Made by a program: the position numbers and the translations under genes. This document shows positions 43,399 to 52,669 of a stretch of DNA of 64,000 bases, in pieces. The notes under the pieces are model-generated. The model was not told the origin of the DNA. It made no database searches and saw nothing but the letters and a program-made list of their open reading frames with translations. Source of the stretch: Planctomycetota bacterium (GTDB lineage: Bacteria; Planctomycetota; B15-G4); assembly GCA_029245865.1 (NCBI GenBank), contig JAQWOM010000043.1:172620-236619 (forward strand), written 5' to 3'. How positions within the stretch are numbered: position 1 is the stretch's first letter; every line of letters starts with the position of its first letter.

Positions 43399-44532
43399 AT
43401 GACCTCCTGGAAAACTGACTGTCGCCACTTTCTCGGTGATCGCCCGTGCGCCCCGCACAAGCTCACGGGTGTGGACTGCTCTGAGTGTCGTGATGATTAC
43501 GACCCGATCCAGACCCGCATGCTCATCGTCAAGTTGGCCGCCATGGGCGATGTCCTGCGGACAACCAGCATGCTGCCTGCCATCCGCCGTCGGTGGCCGG
43601 CTGCTCATATCACCTGGGTGACCAACTCCGAGTCGGTGCCTCTGCTTGAGAACAACCCGGCCATCGACCGCATTCTGAGTTTCAGTGCAGGCGCCGTCCC
43701 CCTCGAGATCCTCAGCGAGCGCTATGACGTGGTGGTCAATCCGGATGCTGCGCCAGAATCTTGCGCACTCGCCCACCTTGCGCGCTCGGGATCGCGAGTC
43801 GGCTACGCCTTCGACGAACGAGGTGTTCCTGTTCCACTGAGTGACGGAGCACGTCACTGGATGAACCTGGGGCTTTCCGACAAACGCAAGCGCGCGAACA
43901 AACGAACGTATCAGGAACTCATGGCAGATGTGCTCGAAGTGGACTACCGCCGAGAGCCACCCGTCATGAACATCTCGCATGAAGACGGCGAGAAGGGTCG
44001 CGCACTTGCCGAACAACACGCCACGAGCAAGCATCAGTTGCTGGTAGGCCTCAACACCGGTGCGGGCGGCCGCTGGCGGTTTAAGCGCTGGACAGAAAAA
44101 GGCTACGCATCCCTCATCAAGAGGCTCGGCGAAAGCGGGCACCGCGTCCTGCTGCTGGGCGGTCCGTCAGAAGTGGAACGCAATGCACGACTCATGAGAG
44201 CTTCCCATGGCATCGCCGTGGACTCCGGCGGCGACAACTCCTTGGGCACTTTTGCAGGCCTCGTCGAGGCCTGTGATGTGATCGTCACCGGAGACACACT
44301 CGCCATGCACGTAGCCATCGCACGCCAGGTCCCCACCGTCGTGCTCTTTGGCCCCACATCATTGGACGAGATCGATGTCTTCGACCGAGGAGAGCGCATC
44401 GCACCCGAACTCGACTGCCTTGGCTGCTACCTGACCGATTGCGACGTCAGTCCGAACTGCATGGAATCCATCAGCGTCGATCGTGTCTACGACGCCGTGA
44501 TACGTAACGGCTCACTCACGACAGCAAGCTAA
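43399..44532 (+). CDS. GT9 heptosyltransferase-like glycosyltransferase with terminal cysteine clusters
   Basis: A 377-residue GT-B enzyme of family 9, the family of LPS heptosyltransferases. The N-terminal domain has MLIVKLAAMGDVLRTTSMLPAIRRRWP. The donor domain has LNTGAGGRWRFKRW and VTGDTLAMHVAIARQVPTVVLFGPT. Unusually, the N-terminus holds CRHFLGDRPCAPHKLTGVDC followed by SEC, and the C-terminus holds CLGCYLTDCDVSPNC. These could form metal or disulfide centres that join the two ends. I start at ATG 43399; ATG 43309 in frame is possible. A dehydrogenase gene follows after 25 bases. Confidence 0.82.
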   Translation: MTSWKTDCRHFLGDRPCAPHKLTGVDCSECRDDYDPIQTRMLIVKLAAMGDVLRTTSMLPAIRRRWPAAHITWVTNSESVPLLENNPAIDRILSFSAGAVPLEILSERYDVVVNPDAAPESCALAHLARSGSRVGYAFDERGVPVPLSDGARHWMNLGLSDKRKRANKRTYQELMADVLEVDYRREPPVMNISHEDGEKGRALAEQHATSKHQLLVGLNTGAGGRWRFKRWTEKGYASLIKRLGESGHRVLLLGGPSEVERNARLMRASHGIAVDSGGDNSLGTFAGLVEACDVIVTGDTLAMHVAIARQVPTVVLFGPTSLDEIDVFDRGERIAPELDCLGCYLTDCDVSPNCMESISVDRVYDAVIRNGSLTTAS

Positions 44533-44557
44533 TCACCCTCGCTCCTTTCCTGATCCT

Positions 44558-45514
44558 ATGCGTGGAATCGTCCTCAAAGCGGGTCGCGCAGAAGTGCGCG
44601 ACGACCTCCCCGAACCCGACCTCGCATCCCACGAGACGCTCATTGAAGTCCTCGTGGGAGGCGTCTGTGCGACTGACATCGCACTGCGCGCGGGCTACAT
44701 GAATTTTTCGGGGATCCCCGGACACGAGTTCGTCGGCCGAGCTCTCACCGGGCCACTGGCCGGGCAGCGCGTCGTGGGTGAGATCAATGCTGGCTGTGGA
44801 ACGTGCGCTCGGTGCCTGAAAGGCGACCCCCGCCACTGCGCTGACCGCTCCGTGCTCGGGATCTTCCACCGCTCCGGCGCATTCGCCGAGCGATGTGCAC
44901 TACCCACGACGAACCTGCTGCCCGTTCCCGACGAGATGCCCAACGAGGTCGCTGTTTTCGTCGAGCCGCTTGCAGCCGCCTTACAGATTCCACTCGACCT
45001 CAACCTACCCAGGGGCGCCCGAGCCCTGGTCGCGGGAGACGGCCGCCTTGGACTGCTATGCGCCCATGCACTCCATGAGGCCGGACTCGTGGTGACAGTT
45101 GCCGGCCACCACGAAGAGCGCAAAGAACTGCTTCCGCAGGGTGTGCGGCTCATCACCGGACTGCTTGAAGAAGGTGTGATCGCTCATGAAACCTTCCCTG
45201 TCGCCGTGGAGGCCACGGGCAATGCAGCCGTACTCCCCCGGCTGATCCCCTGGGTCGCCCCACACGGCACACTGGTCATGAAGACCACAACAGAGCGCCC
45301 TGTCACCCTCGACCTCGCCCCCCTGGTGGTGAACGAGCTCCGCCTGGTCGGATCTCGCTGCGGCCGATTCGAACCAGCCTTGAACCTTCTGGCCGAAGGG
45401 CGCCTGCCCTTGGAGCGCCTCGTGCAGGCCCGATATCCGCTCAAACAGGGCGATCAGGCCCTAGAACGTGCAGCCCAGCCAGGAGTGCTGAAGGTTCTGC
45501 TCGACGTGTCCTGA
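44558..45514 (+). CDS. Zinc-dependent alcohol dehydrogenase (MDR family)
   Basis: A 318-residue medium-chain dehydrogenase. Catalytic zinc ligands are seen in GGVCATDIA (Cys) and GHEFVG (His-Glu). The structural zinc lobe is CGTCARCLKGDPRHC. The nucleotide-binding region VAGDGRLGLLCAHAL departs from the usual GxGxxG. It resembles threonine/sorbitol dehydrogenase-like members; substrate unknown. At 318 residues it is somewhat shorter than the usual 340-350. It follows the GT9 gene closely and may be co-transcribed with it. Confidence 0.83.
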   Translation: MRGIVLKAGRAEVRDDLPEPDLASHETLIEVLVGGVCATDIALRAGYMNFSGIPGHEFVGRALTGPLAGQRVVGEINAGCGTCARCLKGDPRHCADRSVLGIFHRSGAFAERCALPTTNLLPVPDEMPNEVAVFVEPLAAALQIPLDLNLPRGARALVAGDGRLGLLCAHALHEAGLVVTVAGHHEERKELLPQGVRLITGLLEEGVIAHETFPVAVEATGNAAVLPRLIPWVAPHGTLVMKTTTERPVTLDLAPLVVNELRLVGSRCGRFEPALNLLAEGRLPLERLVQARYPLKQGDQALERAAQPGVLKVLLDVS

Positions 45515-45613
45515 CGAGGATTGTGACTGCCCTCTCAAGGCATGGTGTGCCGACTGTCGAGACAGACAGAGCCCGTACCCCGACTGCACCCCCCTGCCCG
45601 CCGACCTTCCACC

Positions 45614-46504
45614 ATGAACATGCTGCTCTGCCTCTGCCTCACCCTGACGACACTTCAGTCTGATCAAGAGCCCCTCGTCAAGCTCAGCGAGCGTGCCGCG
45701 GACTTACCTCCGTCCTATTCCGACGGAGAGCTCGCGGAAATCGCCTACGAATCCATCGTCTCTGATCTACGAGCGCAAGACCTCTCTGCCGAACAGATGG
45801 GTTTCGCCGTGAACCGCCGTCCCGACACGGCTGTCGCCCGTGATGTCGACACCTTGCTCATGCGAAGCCTTCGCCCCCTCCCGGTCGGACTCAACGTCAG
45901 CTGTTACCGAGGCAACGTCCTCCTACGCGGTGTCGTGGCGACCAAAGCCGGGCGCGACAACGCAACGGAACTGGCAGCTCATGTCCCGGGCGTCCGCGCT
46001 GTTCTCAACCGCATGATGACTCCGACACAGTCACAGCCTGGGGGGCCGATTGCCGAGATACCAAACGAGCTCCCGAGTCAGAGAGGACCATTCGCTTTTC
46101 TGACACAAGATGGCCTTGCAGGCAACAACGTGAGTTTGGATGTCATTGATGGTCAGGTTTTCGTCAAGGGGTACGCGAGTTCAGAAAAATCGCGCGCCTA
46201 CGTCACAGCATCTATTGGTCGTATCCCGGGGACGCGCATGGTCCAAAACAACATGACCACGCGGCCAAACTCTCCGCAAGAAGATGAACGACTCGCCCGA
46301 CTCGTACAGAAAAAAATGAGCTGGGAACAAAAACTGCACGGTGTTTCGAAAAACTTCCGACTCTCTGTCCGCCACGGCATCCTGACGATCAGCGGACAGG
46401 TAGAGACCGAAGAACAGGCAACCCTCGCAAGAGTTCTTGCTGCGGACACGACCGGCATCATCGTCGTGGACGACCAGATCGTGGTGGCAGCCGGGGCGCG
46501 CTGA
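45614..46504 (+). CDS. Exported protein with three BON-like domains
   Basis: A 296-residue protein with a short hydrophobic N-terminus (MNMLLCLCLTLTTLQ) that may be a signal peptide. Three BON-like units follow: one around VNVSCYRGNVLLRGVVATKAGRDNA-type sequence (residues ~95-135), one at NNVSLDVIDGQVFVKGYASSEKSRA, and one at FRLSVRHGILTISGQVETEEQATLA. BON domains bind phospholipid and occur in periplasmic proteins that stabilise the envelope. The ORF track starts 24 codons earlier than the likely ATG. It converges on the MATE gene with a 15-base gap. Confidence 0.72.
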   Translation: MNMLLCLCLTLTTLQSDQEPLVKLSERAADLPPSYSDGELAEIAYESIVSDLRAQDLSAEQMGFAVNRRPDTAVARDVDTLLMRSLRPLPVGLNVSCYRGNVLLRGVVATKAGRDNATELAAHVPGVRAVLNRMMTPTQSQPGGPIAEIPNELPSQRGPFAFLTQDGLAGNNVSLDVIDGQVFVKGYASSEKSRAYVTASIGRIPGTRMVQNNMTTRPNSPQEDERLARLVQKKMSWEQKLHGVSKNFRLSVRHGILTISGQVETEEQATLARVLAADTTGIIVVDDQIVVAAGAR

Positions 46505-46519
46505 GCACTCCCAGGTTTT

Positions 46520-47902
46520 CTACTGCACTTTGACCTTGCCGGCCGATGCATTCGACGCGGTCTCAAGATCAAGACGTCGGATGTCGCCCGCCAGTTGACT
46601 CCGAACGCGAAGCACCAAGACCGTGGCGACGAAAGCCAAGGCGACACCCAGTGCGCACCAGAGGGCCTGGGGGCCACCGCCCCACCGTCGCGCCCAGAGA
46701 ACCCCGAGCGGGAGCGCCAGAATCCAGTAGCCAAAAAAGTTGGCCAACATCGGAAATCGCACGTCGCCAACGCCACGCAAGACCCCCCCGGCCACGACCT
46801 GCAAACCATCAAACAGCTGAAAAGCCGCTGCGAATGGCATGAAGGTCAGTGCGAGGGCCAGAACACTCGGATCTTTCGAGAAAGCCGAGAGCAACAGCCC
46901 CGGCATGCTCACGAAAATCACGACGAAACCGCACATCGCCAGAGCACCGCAGAGCAACGCCACACGCGCTGCCTGCCGCATACGCAGGCGGTCACCAGCT
47001 CCCACAGCCCGACCGACGCGCACAGCAGCAGCCGTCCCCAACCCCAAGGGCACCATGAACGACACGGAAGCGAGGGAAAGCACAATGCCGTTCGCTGCGA
47101 TTTCAGCTTCACCAAACCATCCCATCACAAAGGTGACGGCATTGAAGGCGCCGATCTCCAGAGCCATCGTGAACCCGATCGGAAGCCCTAGCCACAGCAT
47201 GCGCATCAAGGGTCCGACCGAAAAGGCTCGTGGCACCCACGGAAAGAGATGCGGCAAGAGCTTTCGACGTGTGATCGCGATCAGCAGGCAAGGCATCACA
47301 TAACTGCAAGCCACTGTGGCCAACGCACAACCGTGAGCACCCATCTTCGGGAAGCCAAGCTCGCCCCGGATCAACAACCAGTCCAACAAGCCGTTCACGA
47401 GATTGGCTACAACGACCACGACCACAAGGGGGGCCACACGCCCCATGGATTCAAGACTTCGGCGCAAGGCCGCAAACAGCAACAAGCCAGGCAAACCCCA
47501 GGCACAGGTCTGTGCGTAATCCGCCGCCACAGCGATGATTGCGGGCGGCTGCCCCAGCCACTGCAGCAAATCACTGGCACCGAGCATCAAGAGAGCCACG
47601 GGAAGGCTCAGCAAAAGCGCCAGCAGCAAGCCACGCTGCAAAGAGCGGCTGATGGCCCCTTCATCACGCGCACCGACCGCCTGCGACACCAGCGGATCCA
47701 GAGCCATGAGGACGCCAAGTGCGAAGGCCGTAGGCACCCAGAAGACGGCATGCCCTTGCCGAACGGCCGCAAACCCAGCCGTGGACACATGCCCCATCAT
47801 GGCGCTGTCCACGATATTCATGGACATCAGGCTCAAATTGACAGCAACCACGGGCACGGCGAGGCGCAACTGGGCAGCAAACTCTTTACGCATCGACAGC
47901 AT
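46520..47902 (-). CDS. MATE family efflux transporter
   Basis: A 460-residue membrane protein with about twelve helices in two homologous halves. Conserved blocks include LRLAVPVVAVNLSLMSMNIVDSAMMGHV, ALDPLVSQAVGARDE and, in the second half, MVPLGLGTAAAVRVGRAVGAGD. These match the MATE (NorM/DinF) family, which exports organic cations or drugs using sodium or protons. Two in-frame ATGs (47902, 47893) are possible starts. It is divergent from an SDR gene with an 87-base gap. Confidence 0.9.
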   Translation of the reverse strand: MLSMRKEFAAQLRLAVPVVAVNLSLMSMNIVDSAMMGHVSTAGFAAVRQGHAVFWVPTAFALGVLMALDPLVSQAVGARDEGAISRSLQRGLLLALLLSLPVALLMLGASDLLQWLGQPPAIIAVAADYAQTCAWGLPGLLLFAALRRSLESMGRVAPLVVVVVVANLVNGLLDWLLIRGELGFPKMGAHGCALATVACSYVMPCLLIAITRRKLLPHLFPWVPRAFSVGPLMRMLWLGLPIGFTMALEIGAFNAVTFVMGWFGEAEIAANGIVLSLASVSFMVPLGLGTAAAVRVGRAVGAGDRLRMRQAARVALLCGALAMCGFVVIFVSMPGLLLSAFSKDPSVLALALTFMPFAAAFQLFDGLQVVAGGVLRGVGDVRFPMLANFFGYWILALPLGVLWARRWGGGPQALWCALGVALAFVATVLVLRVRSQLAGDIRRLDLETASNASAGKVKVQ

Positions 47903-47989
47903 CGCGCCACCGTATCCACACGACAGGACCACCGCCACTAGGCATGTTCGGTCCTATCTGCAAGCCCACCGCAACGGTAGATTCAGTTC

Positions 47990-48871
47990 ATGGACTTCGC
48001 ACTCAAAGACAAGACCGTTCTCGTGACAGGCGCCTCCGGCGGAATAGGCAGGGCCCTTGCCGAATCATTCCTTGAAGAAGGCGCCCGCGTCGCCTTGCAG
48101 GGCCACACCCAGTTCGATGCGATGCAGCACTGGCTCGCAAAGAAATCTGCCGATCAGCGCGACCGCAGTCTCTGCCTACGCGGCGACCTCTCAAACTCAG
48201 ACGATTGCGATCAGATCGTGGCGACCATCAGCGAGACATGGGGACGCCTCGACGTGTGCATTGCCAATGCAGGTCACTGGCCTCCCGACGACATACCACT
48301 GCACGCCATGGACCCTCAGCGCATGCGCCGTACCCTTGAGGTCAACCTCTTGGGCTCGGCGTGGACAGCCCGCGCCTTCCTGAAACTTCTCGCCTCGACA
48401 GGACCTCGAGATGATGGCCACGGAGCATCGCTCATTTTCGTGGGCAGCACAGCGGGCCGCTACGGCGAGCGGCATCACGCAGACTATGCCACCGCCAAAG
48501 CAGGGCTGACCGGGCTGATGGCAACACTCAAGCACGAGATCGTGGACATCGATCCATTCGGACGCGTCAATTGCATCGAACCCGGCTGGACCGTGACGCA
48601 CAAGGCGCGCCCCGACCTGCTCGAAGCAGAATCTCTCCAGCGCGTTTTGGCCACGATGCCCCTCCGCCAGCTTGGTCGGGCAACGGACATTGCCCGAACC
48701 GCACTCTATCTGGCCTCACCGACACTGGCCCGGCATGTGACCGGCCAAACGCTCGTTGTGGCAGGAGGCATGGAAGGCCGCATGCGCTGGCAGCCCGGGC
48801 AGGTGGATGAGAATGCTGTGAAGCAACGGCTCGCACAAGACGAAGCACCTGGCCTCTCCAGGCCTCCATGA
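47990..48871 (+). CDS. Short-chain dehydrogenase/reductase (SDR)
   Basis: A 293-residue Rossmann enzyme. TVLVTGASGGIGRALAESF is the cofactor-binding TGxxxGxG motif; CIANAGHWPP is the NAG motif; IFVGSTAGRYG holds the catalytic Ser; and HADYATAKAGL carries Tyr-x3-Lys. The C-terminus is extended by a charged tail. It resembles 3-oxoacyl-ACP reductase-like SDRs; the substrate is not determined. Its stop overlaps the start of aroA as ATGA, suggesting co-expression. Confidence 0.88.
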   Translation: MDFALKDKTVLVTGASGGIGRALAESFLEEGARVALQGHTQFDAMQHWLAKKSADQRDRSLCLRGDLSNSDDCDQIVATISETWGRLDVCIANAGHWPPDDIPLHAMDPQRMRRTLEVNLLGSAWTARAFLKLLASTGPRDDGHGASLIFVGSTAGRYGERHHADYATAKAGLTGLMATLKHEIVDIDPFGRVNCIEPGWTVTHKARPDLLEAESLQRVLATMPLRQLGRATDIARTALYLASPTLARHVTGQTLVVAGGMEGRMRWQPGQVDENAVKQRLAQDEAPGLSRPP

Positions 48872-50223
48872 CCCTCGATGACTTGCCTTCCGCAAACCGC
48901 GCCGGTCAGGATATCGCCATGACAAGGTCCCAGGCGCTGACTGACGTGAACGACGAGAGCTATCTCGCCAAAGTTCCGGGATCGAAGTCGTACACCAACC
49001 GCGCCCTGATTCTCGCGGCCATGCGGCCAGGCACGACCGACTTGCTCGGCGGACTCAAGTGCGACGACACCTACCGGATGTCTGAGGCATTGAATGCATT
49101 TGGGGGGCTCACTGTCTCCGAAACAGAAAACGGATTCCGAATCGTCCGCAAAGCCGAACGCCTCACAGCACCGCTCGAGCCACTTCATCTAGATGCTGCA
49201 GGAACACCGGCTCGCTTCCTTCTGGCATTCAGTACAGCTGCCGAGGGCGAAACGACAATCACCGGAACAAAGCGGCTCTGTGAACGCCCCATGGGAGAGA
49301 TTCTCGATGCACTGCGTGCACTGGGCATCGAGGCCCATTGCTTAGAAGGCGAGCAGCAATTGCCTGTGCGGATCACCGGCAGCCCCATCACCAGTCGAAC
49401 CTGGGCGACTCATGGCCAGACCTCATCGCAGTCTGCCAGCGCACTCCTCTTGCTTGCGTCCCAGCAGTCGCAAGGCCCCGTTCGCATCGAACTCCGCGGC
49501 CGCTCTCTCTCAGCACCCTATATCGACATGACGCTGGCCATGATGAATGCGTGCGGCATTCCTGCGTCCCGCACGGACGATTCTGCAATCGTCGTGCAGC
49601 AGGCCGTCGTCCAGGGCGACACGATTGCCATCGAGCCCGATGCCAGCAGCATGGCCTGCTTTCTCGCGGCCGCCGCCATCACAGGAAGTGAGGTTCAGAT
49701 CCAGGGCATCGGCAGTTCCTCAATTCAGGGCGACGTAGGCCTCGCACACATTTTCGAGCAGATGGGATGCACGCTCTCCATAACCCGCGACGCCATTCGC
49801 CTGAAAGGCGGTCCCCTGACAGGCCTCGACATCGACATGGGAGCTATGCCCGATGTCGTGATGTTGCTCGCCGTTGTGGCTGCTCGTGCCTCGGGTACGA
49901 GCAGGATCACCAACATTGGCAACCTGCGCTTCAAAGAATCCGACAGGCTCCACGCAATGGCCAGCGGATTGCAACAACTGGGAGTCACCGTAGAACAAGG
50001 CGACGACTTCTTGATCATTCACCCGGACGTCAAGCGGATGATCGCATCACCCGTTGCAACCTACGACGATCACCGAGTGGCCATGGCGTTCTCGGTCCTC
50101 GGACTCGTGGTGGATGGCATCGAGATCGAGCATCCGGAATGTGTCGCCAAATCTTTCCCCGGGTACTGGCAAGAGCTGAACAGATTCCGTGCACACCACC
50201 ACGCAGCCCCTTCAGGCCCCTGA
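48868..50223 (+). CDS. aroA: 3-phosphoshikimate 1-carboxyvinyltransferase (EPSP synthase)
   Basis: A 451-residue shikimate-pathway enzyme joining shikimate 3-phosphate and phosphoenolpyruvate. KVPGSKSYTNRALILAA is the N-terminal substrate motif. LDAAGTPARFLLAF stands where many enzymes have GNAGTAMR. HGQTSSQSASALLLLA, GAMPDVVMLLAVVAA, NLRFKESDRLHAMA and YDDHRVAMAFSVLG complete the family set. The N-terminus has about 25 extra residues before the first motif. It is translationally coupled to the SDR gene and converges with crcB. Confidence 0.94.
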   Translation: MTLDDLPSANRAGQDIAMTRSQALTDVNDESYLAKVPGSKSYTNRALILAAMRPGTTDLLGGLKCDDTYRMSEALNAFGGLTVSETENGFRIVRKAERLTAPLEPLHLDAAGTPARFLLAFSTAAEGETTITGTKRLCERPMGEILDALRALGIEAHCLEGEQQLPVRITGSPITSRTWATHGQTSSQSASALLLLASQQSQGPVRIELRGRSLSAPYIDMTLAMMNACGIPASRTDDSAIVVQQAVVQGDTIAIEPDASSMACFLAAAAITGSEVQIQGIGSSSIQGDVGLAHIFEQMGCTLSITRDAIRLKGGPLTGLDIDMGAMPDVVMLLAVVAARASGTSRITNIGNLRFKESDRLHAMASGLQQLGVTVEQGDDFLIIHPDVKRMIASPVATYDDHRVAMAFSVLGLVVDGIEIEHPECVAKSFPGYWQELNRFRAHHHAAPSGP

Positions 50224-50256
50224 AGCCAAGTCGCTTCTCAAACCGAGCGCAGGCGC

Positions 50257-50661
50257 TCAGTCCATGAACAGCTTGACCAGAGCATGCCCGGCCCAAACGG
50301 CCAGCAGACCAGCCACCACATTCAGGGCCACGTTGCCGAGAGCCAGCGAAACCCGATCTTCGCGAAACAGAGCGAGGGTCTCGGCACCAAAGGTCGAGAA
50401 GGTCGTAAAGGCACCCAACAGCCCGGCCCCGAGGAAGTGACGCATTCTGGGATCGAGATCTTCGCGCTGGAAGACAGAAGCGAACAAGATGCCAGCCAGA
50501 AAACAGCCGACCACATTGACGGCAAGGGTGCCGATCGGCATGGAGCCCACATAGCGCCTGTGAAGAAATCCAGCCAGGCTGAAGCGTGCCAACGCACCTA
50601 GCCCACCACCAAGACACACAAAAACCCACGCGTGCATGAACCGCGATCCCAAGAGAAACAT
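50257..50661 (-). CDS. crcB: Fluoride exporter CrcB/Fluc
   Basis: A 134-residue four-helix membrane protein that forms dual-topology fluoride channels. GGGLGALARFSLAGFLHRR and PIGTLAVNVVGCFLAGI are the conserved pore motifs, followed by GLLGAFTTFSTFGAETLALF with the phenylalanine box and the TTFSTF track. I choose the start MFLLGSR because GAGGA lies seven bases upstream; the ORF track start is 22 codons earlier. I do not recognise a fluoride riboswitch upstream. It is divergent from arsC. Confidence 0.92.
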   Translation of the reverse strand: MFLLGSRFMHAWVFVCLGGGLGALARFSLAGFLHRRYVGSMPIGTLAVNVVGCFLAGILFASVFQREDLDPRMRHFLGAGLLGAFTTFSTFGAETLALFREDRVSLALGNVALNVVAGLLAVWAGHALVKLFMD

Positions 50662-50741
50662 TTGGAGTTCCTCTATGATCGCCTTCCCTGCCTCCAGATT
50701 CACCCCCGAGTCAAGGAATCGCGTCAAGCGAGCAGCCTTTC

Positions 50742-51149
50742 ATGAATGCCAAACCGAGCGTCCTCTTCGTATGCATAGAGAACTCATGTCGCAGTCAGTT
50801 GGCAGAGGCCCTGGGCCGCATGGCCGGGCTGGAGACTTACAGCGCCGGCACTCGACCTTCAGGCACGGTGGACAGTGGCGCCATCGCCAGCATGGCGGAA
50901 TTGGGATATGACCTTGCAACACACCGCAGTGAATCCATCGATCAGTTCGCTCACCAGGAATTTGCAGCGACCGTCACCATGGGCTGCGGCGATGAGTGTG
51001 CCCACGTAAGCGCCGAAAGCCGTGAGACATGGCCCATCCCGGATCCCAAGGGCACCGACGCAGACAACTACAGGCGAGTCCGCGACGACATCGCAAGCAG
51101 GGTAGAAACCCTTGCGAAGCGCCTTCTGGACGCGCAAACGCACGCATGA
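50742..51149 (+). CDS. arsC: Arsenate reductase, thioredoxin-coupled / LMW phosphatase family
   Basis: A 135-residue protein of the low-molecular-weight tyrosine phosphatase fold. VLFVCIENSCRSQLAEALGR is the P-loop with the nucleophilic Cys and the arginine of the CX5R motif. SAGTRPSGTVDSGAI follows. VTMGCGDECA supplies the resolving cysteines of arsenate reductases and PIPDPKGT carries the catalytic Asp. The cysteines favour arsenate reductase over phosphatase activity. No arsenite exporter or ArsR gene is in the window. Its stop overlaps the acyl-CoA synthetase start. Confidence 0.85.
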   Translation: MNAKPSVLFVCIENSCRSQLAEALGRMAGLETYSAGTRPSGTVDSGAIASMAELGYDLATHRSESIDQFAHQEFAATVTMGCGDECAHVSAESRETWPIPDPKGTDADNYRRVRDDIASRVETLAKRLLDAQTHA

Positions 51150-52669
51150 CGCAAGACTCGACGCTCGACTCCGGCCTCCGCGCGAGCCTGGCAAAACACG
51201 CAAAGCGCACGGCTTTCGCTTCGAGTCAGCACACCCTGACCTACGCCGAACTGGACAAGGCGGTCGAAGATGCCGTGGGTTGGCTGGCAGAGCGAAGCGT
51301 CACTCCCGGCGACCGCGTGCTGCTTCAGATGGACAAGGGTATTGCGTTCCTTCTACTCCACCTCGCAAACATGCGGATGGGCTCGGTCACTGTTCCGATC
51401 CACCCTCTCTCTACCGCTCAAGAAGTGGCCTACGCGATACGTGACTGCAGCCCACTTCTACTGGTATGCGGCCTTCAAGAAGACCGTGCCCAGCCCTCTT
51501 CGTTGCCAGAACACAACGGAACAGCAGTGGCTTTCGTGTCTCCATCAGAGCGCCCTGTTGGTAAAGCCCCACGCCAAAGCGACCCTCCTCAACCAGGGGA
51601 CCTTGCCTGCCTGCTTTACACATCGGGCACAACCGGTCCCCCAAAAGGTGCACGTTTGTTGCACCGACAACTCGCTGCGAACATCGCCATCCTGGCCAAG
51701 TCCTGGGGCTGGACACCTGAAGACCGTCTGCTCCACGTGCTCCCTTTGTTTCATGTTCACGGGCTCTTCGTGGCGGCTTCCGTCGCACTCCACTGCGGCG
51801 CGACCCTTGAATTAGCGACTCGATTCGAGCCGAGCGAAACATGGAAAGCATTGCTCTCCGGCCGCATTTCGCTCTTCATGGGCGTCCCAACGATGTACCA
51901 CCGATTGCTGAGCGCTGCCCCCGCCACCGCACCGCGCCCCACCGCTGTGCGACTCTTCACTTCAGGCTCTGCCCCACTCCGCCCGGAAACCTTACGGGCA
52001 TTTGAAGCACTCACGGGACAAGTCATCCTCGAACGCTACGGCATGACCGAGGTGGGTATGGCGGCGAGCAATCCACTACACGGCACCCGCAAGCCCGGAA
52101 GTGTCGGCCCTGCCTTACCAGGAGTTGGCCTGCGCATCGCCCCGCCACCAACAGGCCGCGAGCCTGACTCAGAAGACATTGGAGAGGTTCAAATCTCGGG
52201 GGCCTCCATCTTCGATGGCTACTGGAATCGCCCAGAGCAAACGGAACAGTCGTTCACGAAGGATGGCTGGCTACGGAGCGGGGATCTCGGCTTCCTGGAC
52301 TCCGACGGATACCTGCATCTGGTCGGCCGAGAAAAAGAGCTCATCATCTCGGGCGGACTCAATGTCTACCCGCGTGAAGTCGAGACTGCCCTGGACGAGC
52401 ACCCCTACGTCGCAGAATCAGCTGTCTGCGGTGTACCCGACGAAGACTTCGGCGAAGCCGTCGTCGCTGGAGTCGTGCTCCATGCGAAAAGTCAGCCCGG
52501 ATCTGTCCCGGACCTTGAAGAACTCCTCGCGTGGGCACGCGTGCGACTGGCCCCTTACAAACTGCCCAAGCGAATCGCGTTCCTCACGGAACTGCCTCGC
52601 AATGCCATGGGCAAGGTGCAAAAAGATCGCCTGTCCAGCCTTCCAGAACTGCGCGGAAGCGGTTCCTAG
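51146..52669 (+). CDS. Acyl-CoA synthetase (AMP-forming), malonyl-CoA synthetase-like
   Basis: A 507-residue adenylate-forming enzyme. The P-loop motif is LLYTSGTTGPPKGARLLHRQL. LPLFHVHGLFVA is the family's A4-type motif. ILERYGMTEVGMAASNPLHG, GWLRSGDLGFLDSDGYLHLVGR and the catalytic Lys at NAMGKVQKDRL complete the set. The HVHGL and RYGMTE patterns resemble MatB-type malonyl-CoA synthetases; other short-chain acids are possible. The ATG overlaps the arsC stop as ATGA, an unexpected pairing. It converges and overlaps by four bases with the GCS2-CBS gene. Confidence 0.85.
   Translation: MTQDSTLDSGLRASLAKHAKRTAFASSQHTLTYAELDKAVEDAVGWLAERSVTPGDRVLLQMDKGIAFLLLHLANMRMGSVTVPIHPLSTAQEVAYAIRDCSPLLLVCGLQEDRAQPSSLPEHNGTAVAFVSPSERPVGKAPRQSDPPQPGDLACLLYTSGTTGPPKGARLLHRQLAANIAILAKSWGWTPEDRLLHVLPLFHVHGLFVAASVALHCGATLELATRFEPSETWKALLSGRISLFMGVPTMYHRLLSAAPATAPRPTAVRLFTSGSAPLRPETLRAFEALTGQVILERYGMTEVGMAASNPLHGTRKPGSVGPALPGVGLRIAPPPTGREPDSEDIGEVQISGASIFDGYWNRPEQTEQSFTKDGWLRSGDLGFLDSDGYLHLVGREKELIISGGLNVYPREVETALDEHPYVAESAVCGVPDEDFGEAVVAGVVLHAKSQPGSVPDLEELLAWARVRLAPYKLPKRIAFLTELPRNAMGKVQKDRLSSLPELRGSGS

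Noticed and set aside
50224-50258. GAGCG-CAGG-CGCTC between aroA and crcB as a terminator.
   Set aside because: The stem is only 5 base pairs, has no T-run and overlaps the crcB stop codon; too weak to call.
50662-50741. A fluoride riboswitch upstream of crcB.
   Set aside because: The short leader contains a GGCGAT stretch but not the conserved set of fluoride-aptamer segments or pseudoknot pairing that I would expect.
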